Part shown: positions 7,753 to 16,911 of the stretch, piece after piece
How the letters are laid out: every line of letters begins with the position of its first letter
Numbering within the stretch: the first letter of the stretch is position 1
From: Gilliamella sp. Pas-s25
Lineage (GTDB): Bacteria > Pseudomonadota > Gammaproteobacteria > Enterobacterales > Orbaceae
Assembly: GCF_009795885.1 (NCBI RefSeq)
Contig: NZ_WTEV01000023.1
Span: 1 to 44,829, forward strand
Length of the DNA: 44,829 nt
Reading direction: 5' to 3'
The notes under the pieces: model-generated
Told to the model about the DNA's origin: nothing
Database searches by the model: none
What the model saw: only the letters and a program-made list of their open reading frames with translations
Translations under genes and position numbers: made by a program

Positions 7753-10700
7753 CTAATTTCCTTCTTTTATACTCTTAATCAATAAGTCTAATCGGTGTTT
7801 CATATCTCTCGCATTATATGGATGCTCAAATAGAGAAATAGCTTCTTTTCTATAGATCCCTAATTTCTCCATAGCCTCTTCGTTACGCCTAGTTAACCAC
7901 TCTAAATCATTTTTATCTGTTTTAGAGGCTATCTCTATCGCATGCACTTTCCCATTTTTATCAATAGCCATAACATCAGGTCTGCGTGTAGATTTACTTT
8001 CACCTAGAGCAAGGTTATATGAGCGGTTTAAATAGATTTCTTTGAACTGACCAGACATAGCTAGTTTATTAGCGATGGCCTCTGAAAACTGGTCATGCCC
8101 CGGTGTTCCATCAACTTGCCCTTTTCCATATATTTTTGTTCCATTCACTTCTCGGACAGGGCAATTTTTTGCCAACCCCAATGGATCAATCCAAGCCAGT
8201 GGATTAGGAACGTAGCTATAGGCGTTTTCGCCGCCGGCAAGGCCTATGGGGTCTTGGCTGATGTAGCGGGCGGTGTAGGGGTCGTAATAGCGGTAGCGAT
8301 TATAGTGTAGTCCTGACTCCTCGTCAAAATACTGCCCTTGAAAGCGCAGGTTTTGTGGGACGGTGCGGTATTCTATTGCAAGGTTGCCATAGGATTTGTA
8401 AACGCCACTCCAAACTATATCACCATTTGCGGTCATTAGCTCTTGTGGGGTGCCGAGTTGGTCGTTGAGGTAGTAGTAGATTTGTCCACCACGTCCTCGC
8501 CCCACTAGCTGCGCCATTGGTCTAAAGCCGGTGCTGCTGGGTTCGTAGATGTAGCTTAGGCAGCGGTAGTTTTGGGCTTTAGTGTGTTCATTGCGGATAA
8601 CTTCTGTACTAAAGTCGGCATCATCTGCATGGCATTCGGTAATAAGCTTATCGCCCAGCCAGAAGAATAGCGTTTTATCACCGGTTTGCATGTCGGTTTT
8701 GCTGATTCGGCGACCAAAGGCGTCATACTCATAACAGTGCACCGTTTCAACGGTTTGATGAAAGTCTTTATCGTACTCGTCCCAGTAGTGGCGGATTTTT
8801 TTAAATTCAATCAGCCGATGTTGCCCATCCCATTTAAATTGATGCTCGGTATGTTGCCGTTTACCGCGTAATTCACGAATCACATTGCCGTATTCGTCGT
8901 ACTGATAATGTCGGTCACCTTGAATTAGCAGGCGGTTAGCTTTGAGTTTGTTGTGGGTTTGTGGTGATTTTGGGTTACCATTGTTTTTTGGGGCAGGTGA
9001 TGCGTGTTTTAATTCATCAAGTGGCATTTCACTGCCCAGTAAGTTATCAGCTCCGTCAAAATAAAAGTGCTCATGATAGCCTTTGTAGCTTAGCTCATCC
9101 GGTAACTGCCCTTGGCTATAGGGTTGGTGGCTGGCGCTACTGAGTCGGCTTTTTAAGTCGTGGGTAAAGGTTTTTAGTCCTTTGTAGTTGTCGGTCATTT
9201 GGGTGAGTTCGCCGGCAACATTATATTGGTAATGGCGTTCAATCGGTTTGTTGAGGCTGTCTTTGACCTTGACTTTTTGATTAAGCAATCGACCACGATT
9301 ATCAAATTGTTGATGGCAATTGAGTTCACCAAATCGCCCCATGCTACGGGCGATTTCATTGCCTTCTTGCCAGCGGTGCGTCGATAGTGTTTGACCGTTT
9401 AGGTCGATTTGGCTCACTTCATCACCACGATAATAGTGGGTTAAGATATTGCCATCAGGCATGCGCATTCTAAATAAGCGTCCTGCTTGGTCATAATCAA
9501 AATATTGACTACTAAAGCCTTGGTGTTCTTGCGTGATGCGTCCACATTTATCGTATTGCCATACCAGTGGCCATTTGCCATCATCCACTTCATTGAGTCG
9601 ACCAAATCCATCATAGCGGTAGGTTATCTTTTGACCATCAGGCAATAGGCGTGCTGTTACACGTCCGCAATGGTCACGTTCGTAGGTGGTGATTAAAGCG
9701 GTCTCTTCTCGCCGACTTTCTCCGTATTCTGTTCGTTTGATTATCTGGTCATTAGCGTCATAGTCCCAAACAATGTAGCGTCCATCAAATAGTTTTTCTG
9801 TTTTTACTTTGCCACTTGGTGTGTAATCAATATGATAGTGGTCGCCATTGGCGTTAATAATGTCGCTAATTTCACCATGTACATTGTTATATAAGTATTC
9901 GCTATAGCTGTTATCGGGATAGCGAATGCGTTTAATCAGCATGGTGTTGTCATGATATTCGTAGTGGGTTTCACGCTGCTTTTCGTCAACTTCTTTCGTT
10001 ATGCCACCATATGGGTTATAGCTAAATTTGCGTGAGCTACCATCTGGCCAGCGTACGGCAGCTAGCCGTCCTGCATCATCCCAAACCAACCGAGTTGCCG
10101 GTAGCGGGTCAGTCTGTTTTTCATGCCCATATTGTTGCGGATTGGTGGTACTTTCAAACACCAGTTTACCCATGGCATTGTAACGGTAATAGGTGATTTC
10201 ACCACTGCGACTTTGGTATTCAAGCAGTTGCCCCAGTGCGTTGATGGTATAGCGTTCGCAGGTCTCATCGCCATAGCGGATGGCACTTAATACGCCTCCC
10301 TCCGTCCACTGATAGTGCAGCTGTTCTTGCATGGGGTTGATATAGCACAGCAGTTGCCCGTCAATATCATATTCCCATTTTTCTTTGCTTTTTTCAAAAC
10401 CGTCGGCACTGTACTCAATGCGCTCCATTAATAAGCCACGATTAAAGCGTTGCCATAAGCGCCGGCCATCGGGATAGGTGACTGATACGCAATTTAGCTC
10501 ACCGTCATAACTATAGTTGGTGGTATTGCCCAGTGGATCGGTTTCGGCTAACAGTTCCCCTTCTTGACCATAGTGACGTTCAATCGTAGCGCCGCTCGGT
10601 GATATATGTTTTACTTGTCGGGCGGATTGTTTATCATGTACCCATATCTCTTTTGAGCCATCGGCATAAATCGCTGTGGATGTGCCTGCGACATCATCCC

Positions 10701-12753
10701 ACTCATAGCGTATTTCTGTATTAGGGATATTACTCCAGTGACGCAGTGCGCGCACCGCTTTGCCTGTGCCTTGCCATTGCCAATAAAATTCTGCCCCACC
10801 GGCTAAACGGCGTTGGCTAAAGACATAATCGTCACGATACGTATAACGTTCTGCTTCGTTAGCGGGATTGATAGCTTCGCTCAGTTGCCCGCGTTCATCA
10901 TAGGTGTAACGGATAATCGGCTCTGGTGCTGTACCCTTTAGGGTAATATGCCGTTTTAAGCGGATTTCGGCTAAGCGGTGACCTTGCTCGGTGGCAATAT
11001 AATCAAACAGTAAACTCGCACCTGCGGGGTTTTCTAGCCTTATTGGCAGGTCGGTTTTATCGTCATAATGAAGATGGAGATGTTGCTTTTTCTGAGAAAA
11101 GCCGGTTATTTTACCGCTATTATCCGCTAAACGGTTAACATGCATTACCCAACCGTTTAAACTGGCAGAGGTAAATAAGTATTCCTGCTCTTGTTCACCT
11201 AACCAGACGGCGGTTTTTGCCATTAAATTAGCCGATAAGGAAATCGCTTTGTCGGGCATGGGTAAGGTAATGATAAGATTTTGATGGTCAACCCATTTAA
11301 TGGTTTCGTCTTTATCGTTAAAGGTAAATTGATGTTGTAATGAGTGGCTCCAGCCATAACCAAATACTGAACTGATTTCGACTGCGGTGGTGCGATATTG
11401 TCGTTGGAACGTGAAAGGATAAACGCCTAATAAAGTCGCATCATCAAGTAATAATAGTTCCTCACCGGTGACCATGGAGATAGGGCAACCAGTTGTTGAG
11501 CATTTTTGGGTCGATTGCGAAGCGGTGTCGTTATGGGTGCGTCCTGATGAGGTTTCGGTTTTGTGTTTAAGTTCTAGATATGTTTTTTGTTCTGCTGCTA
11601 GCCTGTTCTCTTTATTCATTTGGGTCATTAAAAAGTTTTTCATTTTGTGCACTGATTCAGACACTATCTTGAAAAATTCTTTGATTAGTTCAGCGAGGGA
11701 ATTTAAAATATTTTTTAAAACATCCCAGATTTTTTTTACTAATCCAGACGCTTTTTTTGCAATTGGGGCTAAGCGATAAGCCATATAAGCCGAGCCCACG
11801 GGGCCGGCAATTAATGTGAGTAAAGAGCCAAATAATAAACCGCGAAGAATATCCCCCAATATGTTTCCGCCAAGCGAAACCAGCTCCGGTAAGATATTAC
11901 CCCATGGATACATCTTGATATTTAATAATGCGGCGTTAGCAATTAAGTAAATCGCACTTTCATCACTAAAAAATGCCGCTAAATGCAGTGCAAAATCTTT
12001 GCTTTGTTCGAGTGATGCCTGAATATCAATTTCAGGTATGTTGCCTATAATGTCGTATATTTTTGCTGCGCCAGCATAAATCATTTTCCCATATTTTACG
12101 GGGTCGGTAATGACGTTATAAGCCAGTTTGATGTCATCCCAGATACTAATAAAGCCATCAAATAAGCCTTTGAAGAATTTTTTTATCAGTTTAGCAACAT
12201 CAATATCTTTTTCCCATTGGGGTTTATATTTTTCCCAAGATGCATTTAAATGGGTGTACATCTTTAACATTAATTCATCATAAGCTTTGAATAGCTTTTT
12301 GTTATTTTCCTCTAAGTTGTTATCGATTGCTTCGGCAAAATAGGATTCATTTAACTTTAAATCGGTAAATACGGCGCGTCCTTCTGGGTCGGTTTTTTTG
12401 CTACTGACATTTTTACTTCTTCCCCATGAGTGATATTCAAATAATTTAATTAAAACATCGGGGATGGGTAAATCCAGTATGGATTCGTGCTTAAGTATAA
12501 CTTCTATTTGTCTGTTTTGTGGGCAGGTAATTGTGACGGTTTCGATGCTTTCTTGTTCGTAGTTGGCTGTTTTATCGTTATTATTAATTGACAGCACCCG
12601 GTCCATTTCAAAGGTAGGCCCCCCAAGAAAGTCAGACGATTTATTAAATGCACGAACGCGCCAGTCTTCAAGCACTTTTTTGTACTCTTCGGTAAGTAGT
12701 GCTTTTCGTTTAAATAAATCTAAATCTTGTTCAATTGATTCAATGTATCCCAT
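7753..12753 (-). CDS. rhs: Rhs effector with C-terminal PD-(D/E)XK-like nuclease toxin
   Basis: A 1666-residue T6SS cargo effector. Residues 1-420 are a variable N-terminus with no PAAR motif; it includes a beta-rich stretch with DPEGRAVFTDL and hydrophobic segments at about 285-335 (GLLFGSLLTLIAGPVGSAYM). Residues 422-500 match the DUF6531 start (GCPISMVTGEELLLLDDATL). YD/RHS repeats follow to about 1430, then the conserved core ending [12 protein letters not shown] near residue 1525, where family members autocleave. The last 140 residues are the toxin, with RRPDV...EIA (about 1590-1608) suggesting a restriction-like nuclease. The start is supported by AAGGA 6 nt upstream. It follows the DUF4123 adaptor by 8 nt and precedes its immunity gene by 2 nt, so the three form one operon. 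It is the only uninterrupted rhs in the window. Confidence 0.92.
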   Translation of the reverse strand: MGYIESIEQDLDLFKRKALLTEEYKKVLEDWRVRAFNKSSDFLGGPTFEMDRVLSINNNDKTANYEQESIETVTITCPQNRQIEVILKHESILDLPIPDVLIKLFEYHSWGRSKNVSSKKTDPEGRAVFTDLKLNESYFAEAIDNNLEENNKKLFKAYDELMLKMYTHLNASWEKYKPQWEKDIDVAKLIKKFFKGLFDGFISIWDDIKLAYNVITDPVKYGKMIYAGAAKIYDIIGNIPEIDIQASLEQSKDFALHLAAFFSDESAIYLIANAALLNIKMYPWGNILPELVSLGGNILGDILRGLLFGSLLTLIAGPVGSAYMAYRLAPIAKKASGLVKKIWDVLKNILNSLAELIKEFFKIVSESVHKMKNFLMTQMNKENRLAAEQKTYLELKHKTETSSGRTHNDTASQSTQKCSTTGCPISMVTGEELLLLDDATLLGVYPFTFQRQYRTTAVEISSVFGYGWSHSLQHQFTFNDKDETIKWVDHQNLIITLPMPDKAISLSANLMAKTAVWLGEQEQEYLFTSASLNGWVMHVNRLADNSGKITGFSQKKQHLHLHYDDKTDLPIRLENPAGASLLFDYIATEQGHRLAEIRLKRHITLKGTAPEPIIRYTYDERGQLSEAINPANEAERYTYRDDYVFSQRRLAGGAEFYWQWQGTGKAVRALRHWSNIPNTEIRYEWDDVAGTSTAIYADGSKEIWVHDKQSARQVKHISPSGATIERHYGQEGELLAETDPLGNTTNYSYDGELNCVSVTYPDGRRLWQRFNRGLLMERIEYSADGFEKSKEKWEYDIDGQLLCYINPMQEQLHYQWTEGGVLSAIRYGDETCERYTINALGQLLEYQSRSGEITYYRYNAMGKLVFESTTNPQQYGHEKQTDPLPATRLVWDDAGRLAAVRWPDGSSRKFSYNPYGGITKEVDEKQRETHYEYHDNTMLIKRIRYPDNSYSEYLYNNVHGEISDIINANGDHYHIDYTPSGKVKTEKLFDGRYIVWDYDANDQIIKRTEYGESRREETALITTYERDHCGRVTARLLPDGQKITYRYDGFGRLNEVDDGKWPLVWQYDKCGRITQEHQGFSSQYFDYDQAGRLFRMRMPDGNILTHYYRGDEVSQIDLNGQTLSTHRWQEGNEIARSMGRFGELNCHQQFDNRGRLLNQKVKVKDSLNKPIERHYQYNVAGELTQMTDNYKGLKTFTHDLKSRLSSASHQPYSQGQLPDELSYKGYHEHFYFDGADNLLGSEMPLDELKHASPAPKNNGNPKSPQTHNKLKANRLLIQGDRHYQYDEYGNVIRELRGKRQHTEHQFKWDGQHRLIEFKKIRHYWDEYDKDFHQTVETVHCYEYDAFGRRISKTDMQTGDKTLFFWLGDKLITECHADDADFSTEVIRNEHTKAQNYRCLSYIYEPSSTGFRPMAQLVGRGRGGQIYYYLNDQLGTPQELMTANGDIVWSGVYKSYGNLAIEYRTVPQNLRFQGQYFDEESGLHYNRYRYYDPYTARYISQDPIGLAGGENAYSYVPNPLAWIDPLGLAKNCPVREVNGTKIYGKGQVDGTPGHDQFSEAIANKLAMSGQFKEIYLNRSYNLALGESKSTRRPDVMAIDKNGKVHAIEIASKTDKNDLEWLTRRNEEAMEKLGIYRKEAISLFEHPYNARDMKHRLDLLIKSIKEGN

Positions 12754-12761
12754 AACATTCC

Positions 12762-13550
12762 TTATTTATTGCTAAAAAAGTCAGCATCAAACACTTCGAA
12801 TGGATTGGTTGCTAATTGCAACTCTTTTTGTAACGCTAACACTAATTGCTGTGTCATTTGGCTATCTGCTGTTTTTGATTGGTACTTAGCGGCTAAGTGT
12901 ACGATTTTTTGTTTGATGACAGTCTCGGGAAAGGCGTCATACAGGGGTAAATTATTTTCTTGTAACCATAACAACATATTACTGATTAACGGTGTCAATG
13001 TGGTTTGCACAATTGTGTCAATCAGTGGCTGTGGCACCTGCCACCAAGGTGATGTTTGTACCGCTTGTTCAAGTGGCACATGCACCACATGCGATTGGTG
13101 ATTAATCCAATAAAAGGCAAAGGCAGGCAGCACGTCTTGCCAGCTATCGGTAAAGTAATCAAGCATTATTGACAGGTACTCACCATCCCAATAGCGGAAA
13201 AACACTGTTTCGCCACCCGGCATTATGGCTTGGGTTAGGCTACGTAAATGGGCACAGATGACCTCGAAGGGTAAATGAGAGCGCGCCAGCCAACCCCAGT
13301 CTTTGTACTCGGTGTTGTTTACCCAATCTAAAAAAGGGCTGTGCTCATCAAGTCTAACGAGCATGGGCATCACTGAAAACCAGTGTTCGTAAGGGGTGCC
13401 GGTATAAAGACCATAAGGCGTTTGCGAGCCATCGGTAATATAGTAGTTTTTAACAGCTTGCGCGTCACTGACGTTAGAGAGCACCGCATATAGTGGCATA
13501 GATGAGGTGGCGGTGATGGTGCGCCAGTTAGACAGTGGGAAATCCATCAT
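12762..13550 (-). CDS. tap: DUF4123 T6SS effector adaptor (Tap/TEC type)
   Basis: About 262 residues. LYAVLSNVSD near the start, HSPFLDWV, WGWLARSHLPFEVICAHLRS and ETVFFRYWDGEYLS in the first 150 residues fit DUF4123, the chaperone/adaptor that loads a cargo effector onto a cognate VgrG. Immediate linkage to the PAAR-less Rhs (8-nt gap) makes Rhs its likely client. I place the start at the ATG at 13548-13550, preceded by AGGTGCAAATT; a GTG at 13557-13559 is also possible. The ATG overlaps the stop of a 44-codon ORF (ATGA), suggesting coupled translation. No membrane segment or signal peptide is seen. Confidence 0.85.
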   Translation of the reverse strand: MMDFPLSNWRTITATSSMPLYAVLSNVSDAQAVKNYYITDGSQTPYGLYTGTPYEHWFSVMPMLVRLDEHSPFLDWVNNTEYKDWGWLARSHLPFEVICAHLRSLTQAIMPGGETVFFRYWDGEYLSIMLDYFTDSWQDVLPAFAFYWINHQSHVVHVPLEQAVQTSPWWQVPQPLIDTIVQTTLTPLISNMLLWLQENNLPLYDAFPETVIKQKIVHLAAKYQSKTADSQMTQQLVLALQKELQLATNPFEVFDADFFSNK

Positions 13551-13681
13551 AATTTGCACCTGCCATTAAACGATAAATTCGGTAATGCAGAACAATCACT
13601 CAGCCCTGAAAATAAAAGAAAATAATGATTAATATGTTGATGAATCATTAAAGCAATACGACTAATAACGCGCTCCACCAT
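13547..13681 (-). CDS. Small 44-residue ORF overlapping the adaptor start
   Basis: It starts ATG at 13679-13681 after AAAGGAATTTAGGTCGAT, a good ribosome site, and stops TGA at 13547-13549 overlapping the adaptor ATG. The product begins MVERVISRIALMIHQHINHY and ends CSALPNLSFNGRCKL. PNLSFNGR at the end resembles the first beta-strand of VgrG proteins, and DUF4123 adaptors usually follow a vgrG. I therefore suspect the kept 5' end of a deleted vgrG now serving as a leader, but a genuine small gene cannot be excluded. Confidence 0.45.
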   Translation of the reverse strand: MVERVISRIALMIHQHINHYFLLFSGLSDCSALPNLSFNGRCKL

Positions 13682-14206
13682 ATCGACCTAAATTCCTTTA
13701 GCAAAGTATTAAGAAACTGAAAAATTAATGTATTTGCTTATTTAAAATACGATATTTTTTTTAGTAGGACAATATTTTTTAACAATATTGTTTCAATAAT
13801 CTGTTTTTATCGGTTACTTTTATATAAATTATTAAGTCTATTAATGCTATTTAATATCGGTGTTTTCGATATATTTTATTAGCTTATGGCTTAAATGATT
13901 CAGTTATCGATAATTTTAATATTTATGAACTGTTTAATGAGTTATTTTATTAATCTAGCCAATGATTAATCGTTACAATATGGTGTCTGTGCATTGGTGC
14001 TATTTTTGGTTTATTTTTTTAGTGGATATACAATAGTATTTATGCTGAATAAAATTTATTCTTTGTTGTTATAAATCGAACAAAATTAATAATGGATTTT
14101 TATGGCAATGTTTGTTTTATTACGTTACGATTATCTTATTTGTGTAATAGAATGTAAAATATTCTGAAAATTTTTGCCATCTATTCAAATAAGGACAAAT
14201 AATATC
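13682..14206. other. Divergent intergenic region, 525 bp
   Basis: Very AT-rich, non-coding, and placed between the minus-strand adaptor-rhs operon and the plus-strand lipoprotein-tssF-vgrG operon, so it should hold both promoters. I see no convincing minus-strand promoter. A weak plus-strand candidate is listed separately. No tRNA, operator repeat or terminator stands out. Confidence 0.6.
14131..14160 (+). promoter_or_regulatory. Candidate promoter of the lipoprotein-tssF-vgrG operon
   Basis: TTATCT (14131-14136), an 18-nt gap, then TAAAAT (14155-14160), 47 nt before the start codon. GAATGTAAAATA here resembles GATGTAAAATAG upstream of hcp (about 19949-19961). In such AT-rich DNA this is weak evidence. 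Confidence 0.3.
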
Positions 14207-14971
14207 ATGCAAAAAACAGCCCAATTAGTTAATGTTATAATTATTTTATTTTTAACCATTTTTTTGGTGAATTGTTCATCCTCTCAAACGTTAAAAAATC
14301 CGGCCTATAGCGCTGCAAAAGTGGCTAAAGTACAGTTAACAGATAAAGATATTTTTGATGAGGAGTTGGATAAAGAGATTACCGATTATGATATTCAAGA
14401 GGCTGCTTATTTGGCTAAAAAAGGATTTCATGTTCCTCTTAATTCTTCAATTATTCTTGTGCAGTCTGGAGAGAGTGTTCCTGATGCCGCTATGCAGTCA
14501 GAAATGGCAAAGTACTATCAGGTTTCGGTTTATAATGGTTTTCCAAAAGTAAAAACATTATCAAACCGTCGCAAAAGTAAAGATAAAGATACAGATCATG
14601 TCATTCATAATAATTATATGAAACAATTGCGTCTTATCGCGGCTAAAGGTGGTCAACGCACTATTGTTGTTTATTGGGGCTCACTTGAAAATGGTGTTCT
14701 TGACGAAAAAACAAATATTGTAAATTGGCATGTGTATCATGGTGGTAAACTACCGAGTAATACCAAATCATTACGTTATTTACTAAAATTTACATTAGTT
14801 GATGTTGTAACTGGCAATTGGTCAACATACTCACCTATCAATATTGAGGTAGATTATATCTTACCTAAGTCACGTAATAATGTAACGGATGTTGCGCAAA
14901 TTGATCAACTTATCCATAAAGCATATGCTAATGCAGCCTTATTGTTAGCTGAAAAGTATAAAGGTAAATAA
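14207..14971 (+). CDS. Putative lipoprotein of unknown function, T6SS-linked
   Basis: 254 residues from the ATG at 14207, chosen over an upstream TTG at 14174 because it directly begins a signal sequence and AAGGA lies 11 nt before it. The hydrophobic helix VIIILFLTIFLVNC ends in Cys23 followed by three Ser, a lipobox-like site, although Asn at -1 is not typical. The rest is predicted soluble and periplasmic or surface exposed, with IVVYWGSLENG and LKFTLVDVVTGNWSTYSPI suggesting a beta-rich fold. It is the first gene of a block with tssF and vgrG, which hints at a T6SS accessory role. I do not recognise the family. Confidence 0.65.
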   Translation: MQKTAQLVNVIIILFLTIFLVNCSSSQTLKNPAYSAAKVAKVQLTDKDIFDEELDKEITDYDIQEAAYLAKKGFHVPLNSSIILVQSGESVPDAAMQSEMAKYYQVSVYNGFPKVKTLSNRRKSKDKDTDHVIHNNYMKQLRLIAAKGGQRTIVVYWGSLENGVLDEKTNIVNWHVYHGGKLPSNTKSLRYLLKFTLVDVVTGNWSTYSPINIEVDYILPKSRNNVTDVAQIDQLIHKAYANAALLLAEKYKGK

Positions 14972-15135
14972 ATAAAATAACTTGCTTTAAATCAAGCGAC
15001 TATTTGTTTTTTGTAATATGATTAGTTGCGGTTTTATGTTAACATCGGTGATATGATGATATGTAAATAACATTTAAAGATGTTAACTGTATTCGAAACG
15101 TCTTAGTCAATCTAAGTCAAAGGAGTTTGAAGGGA

Positions 15136-16902
15136 ATGGAGTTAAAAGATTTTTATCAAGATGAAATTTCATACATTAAACTATTAGCTCGTGATATTGC
15201 TGAAAAACATCCTGAATTAGATGCGTTTTTTTCAGCGTCAACTGATGATGCTGATGTTGAACGAATATTAGAAGGTAATTCTCTTTTAATTGCTCGTTTG
15301 CGTCAGAAAATTGATGATGCTTTTCCTGAAATAACGCATGCACTACTAGATGAAGTTTGGTCAACACCAATTAATCCGATTCCTGCAACAACGATTTTTG
15401 AGTTTACTCCCGAAAGAAATGGTGAAATAATTTATATCCCCCCCGAAATGCATGTACAAAGTTCAAAAAATCCGGGAACTGAAGACCATTATATTTTTCA
15501 AACAAGACGAGAAGTTAGAATATTACCACTACAAATCATCAATCGTAAAATTGTACATAGTAATGAAGGCTCCCAGCTTACTTTAACGTTTGAATGGTAT
15601 GGTAATTCCAAACAAATCGATTGGGAGTTTACATTATTACCGCTATTTTTAGGGGAAAATAAACAGACAGCTGGATTATTATTGTTGTGGTTTTCACACT
15701 ATTTAAAAAATATCCAAATTAGAGTGGCAGGAGAGGAATATTCGTGTTCCAACAAATTGGTTAATATCAAAACCCCTACGGCAGAAAATTTACTTTTGCC
15801 ATGTAATGGTTCTCCTTATTGGCGTTTGCAGTTATTACAAGAATACTTTTATACCGACCATGTTAATGATTTTATTGAATTTGATATTAGCTATATAAAA
15901 CCATATATTCGTCAAGGTGAGAATACCCATTTTGAGGTGGTTTTTAATTTTAACCAAGCATTTCCTTTCGACAATCTTATTGATGAGCAGGTGTTTCGTT
16001 TATATTGTGTACCTGGAATTAATAAATTTTTGACGGTAAGCCATCCAATTTCATTTGATAGTGCGAAGAAAACCCCAACGGGGTTTATGATTAAGCCAAA
16101 TAATCCATTGCATGAAATTTATCGTATACAAAGAGTCTATTCGCCTGATGAGGCGCATCGATTAGGTCGTGGCGGTTTTATTGAATATAAGCCGATTACT
16201 AAGTTTTCTCCAACACGGTATACATTTAATGAAACTGATATTTTTTATAAAATAGATCGAGAACATGATGTTATTGGTAATGTTATCCATAAACTCTCTT
16301 TTTTTGATCATAAAGGTGAACCCACTGATGTGACCAATATAAATTATTTTATTTGTGAGCTTGAGTGTATTAATCGTCAAGAAGTGAAAGGGCTGAACAT
16401 AAATGAAATTTCAACATCTACAGGTGATGTACCGAGCGGTATTGCGTTTACCAATATTACTAAAGTCAGTAAACCTTTTCCTGCGATAATATCAAGCCAT
16501 GTCCATTGGCCATTAATTTCACATTTATCATTAAGCCCAATTTTTTTAAATGATATTAATGTTATTCGTCAAGTAGTACAAGATTTTGATATTCATAGTA
16601 AGTCTAATCGACCTGCTCATAATCGTTTAAAACAATTTTTACTAGGTATAGAAAATGTGATAAGTCATCCTGTTGATAGGCTTGTTAATGGATTACCGTT
16701 AAGAGGTGTTCAACTAGAATTTTATTTAAATCCTGATTTTTACCCAGATAAAGGAGAAATGTTTAGGTTAGGCGTGTTACTAGGGAATTTTTTTGCTTAT
16801 TGTATTACCAATAATAGTTTTTTATTAACTAAAATAATCAATACACAAACTAAAGAGTGTTGGATATTACCCCAAATTAGTGGCAGTAAAGAACAAATAT
16901 AG
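15136..16902 (+). CDS. tssF: Second TssF-like baseplate protein
   Basis: 588 residues from the ATG at 15136 (AGGAG 10 nt upstream; a TTG 9 nt earlier is too close to that site). The N-terminus MELKDFYQDEISYIKLLARD, DADVERILEGNSLLIARLRQ and the PEITHALL...NPIPATTIFEF stretch are the TssF/VasA signature. TssF pairs with TssG in the baseplate wedge around VgrG. A full tssF followed by tssG exists in the main operon (35158-36909); this copy has no tssG beside it and is strongly diverged from the operon copy. It lies 9 nt upstream of vgrG, so it may build a VgrG-specific wedge. No disabling mutation is seen. Confidence 0.85.
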   Translation: MELKDFYQDEISYIKLLARDIAEKHPELDAFFSASTDDADVERILEGNSLLIARLRQKIDDAFPEITHALLDEVWSTPINPIPATTIFEFTPERNGEIIYIPPEMHVQSSKNPGTEDHYIFQTRREVRILPLQIINRKIVHSNEGSQLTLTFEWYGNSKQIDWEFTLLPLFLGENKQTAGLLLLWFSHYLKNIQIRVAGEEYSCSNKLVNIKTPTAENLLLPCNGSPYWRLQLLQEYFYTDHVNDFIEFDISYIKPYIRQGENTHFEVVFNFNQAFPFDNLIDEQVFRLYCVPGINKFLTVSHPISFDSAKKTPTGFMIKPNNPLHEIYRIQRVYSPDEAHRLGRGGFIEYKPITKFSPTRYTFNETDIFYKIDREHDVIGNVIHKLSFFDHKGEPTDVTNINYFICELECINRQEVKGLNINEISTSTGDVPSGIAFTNITKVSKPFPAIISSHVHWPLISHLSLSPIFLNDINVIRQVVQDFDIHSKSNRPAHNRLKQFLLGIENVISHPVDRLVNGLPLRGVQLEFYLNPDFYPDKGEMFRLGVLLGNFFAYCITNNSFLLTKIINTQTKECWILPQISGSKEQI

Positions 16903-16911
16903 GAATTAGCT

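Noticed and set aside
11468-11779. A 103-codon plus-strand open frame
   Set aside because: It lies wholly within the intact rhs on the other strand, with biased composition and no ribosome site.
14972-15135. Possible small RNA or terminator between the lipoprotein and tssF
   Set aside because: Only a 4-bp stem (CTTG/CAAG) is visible; too weak to call.
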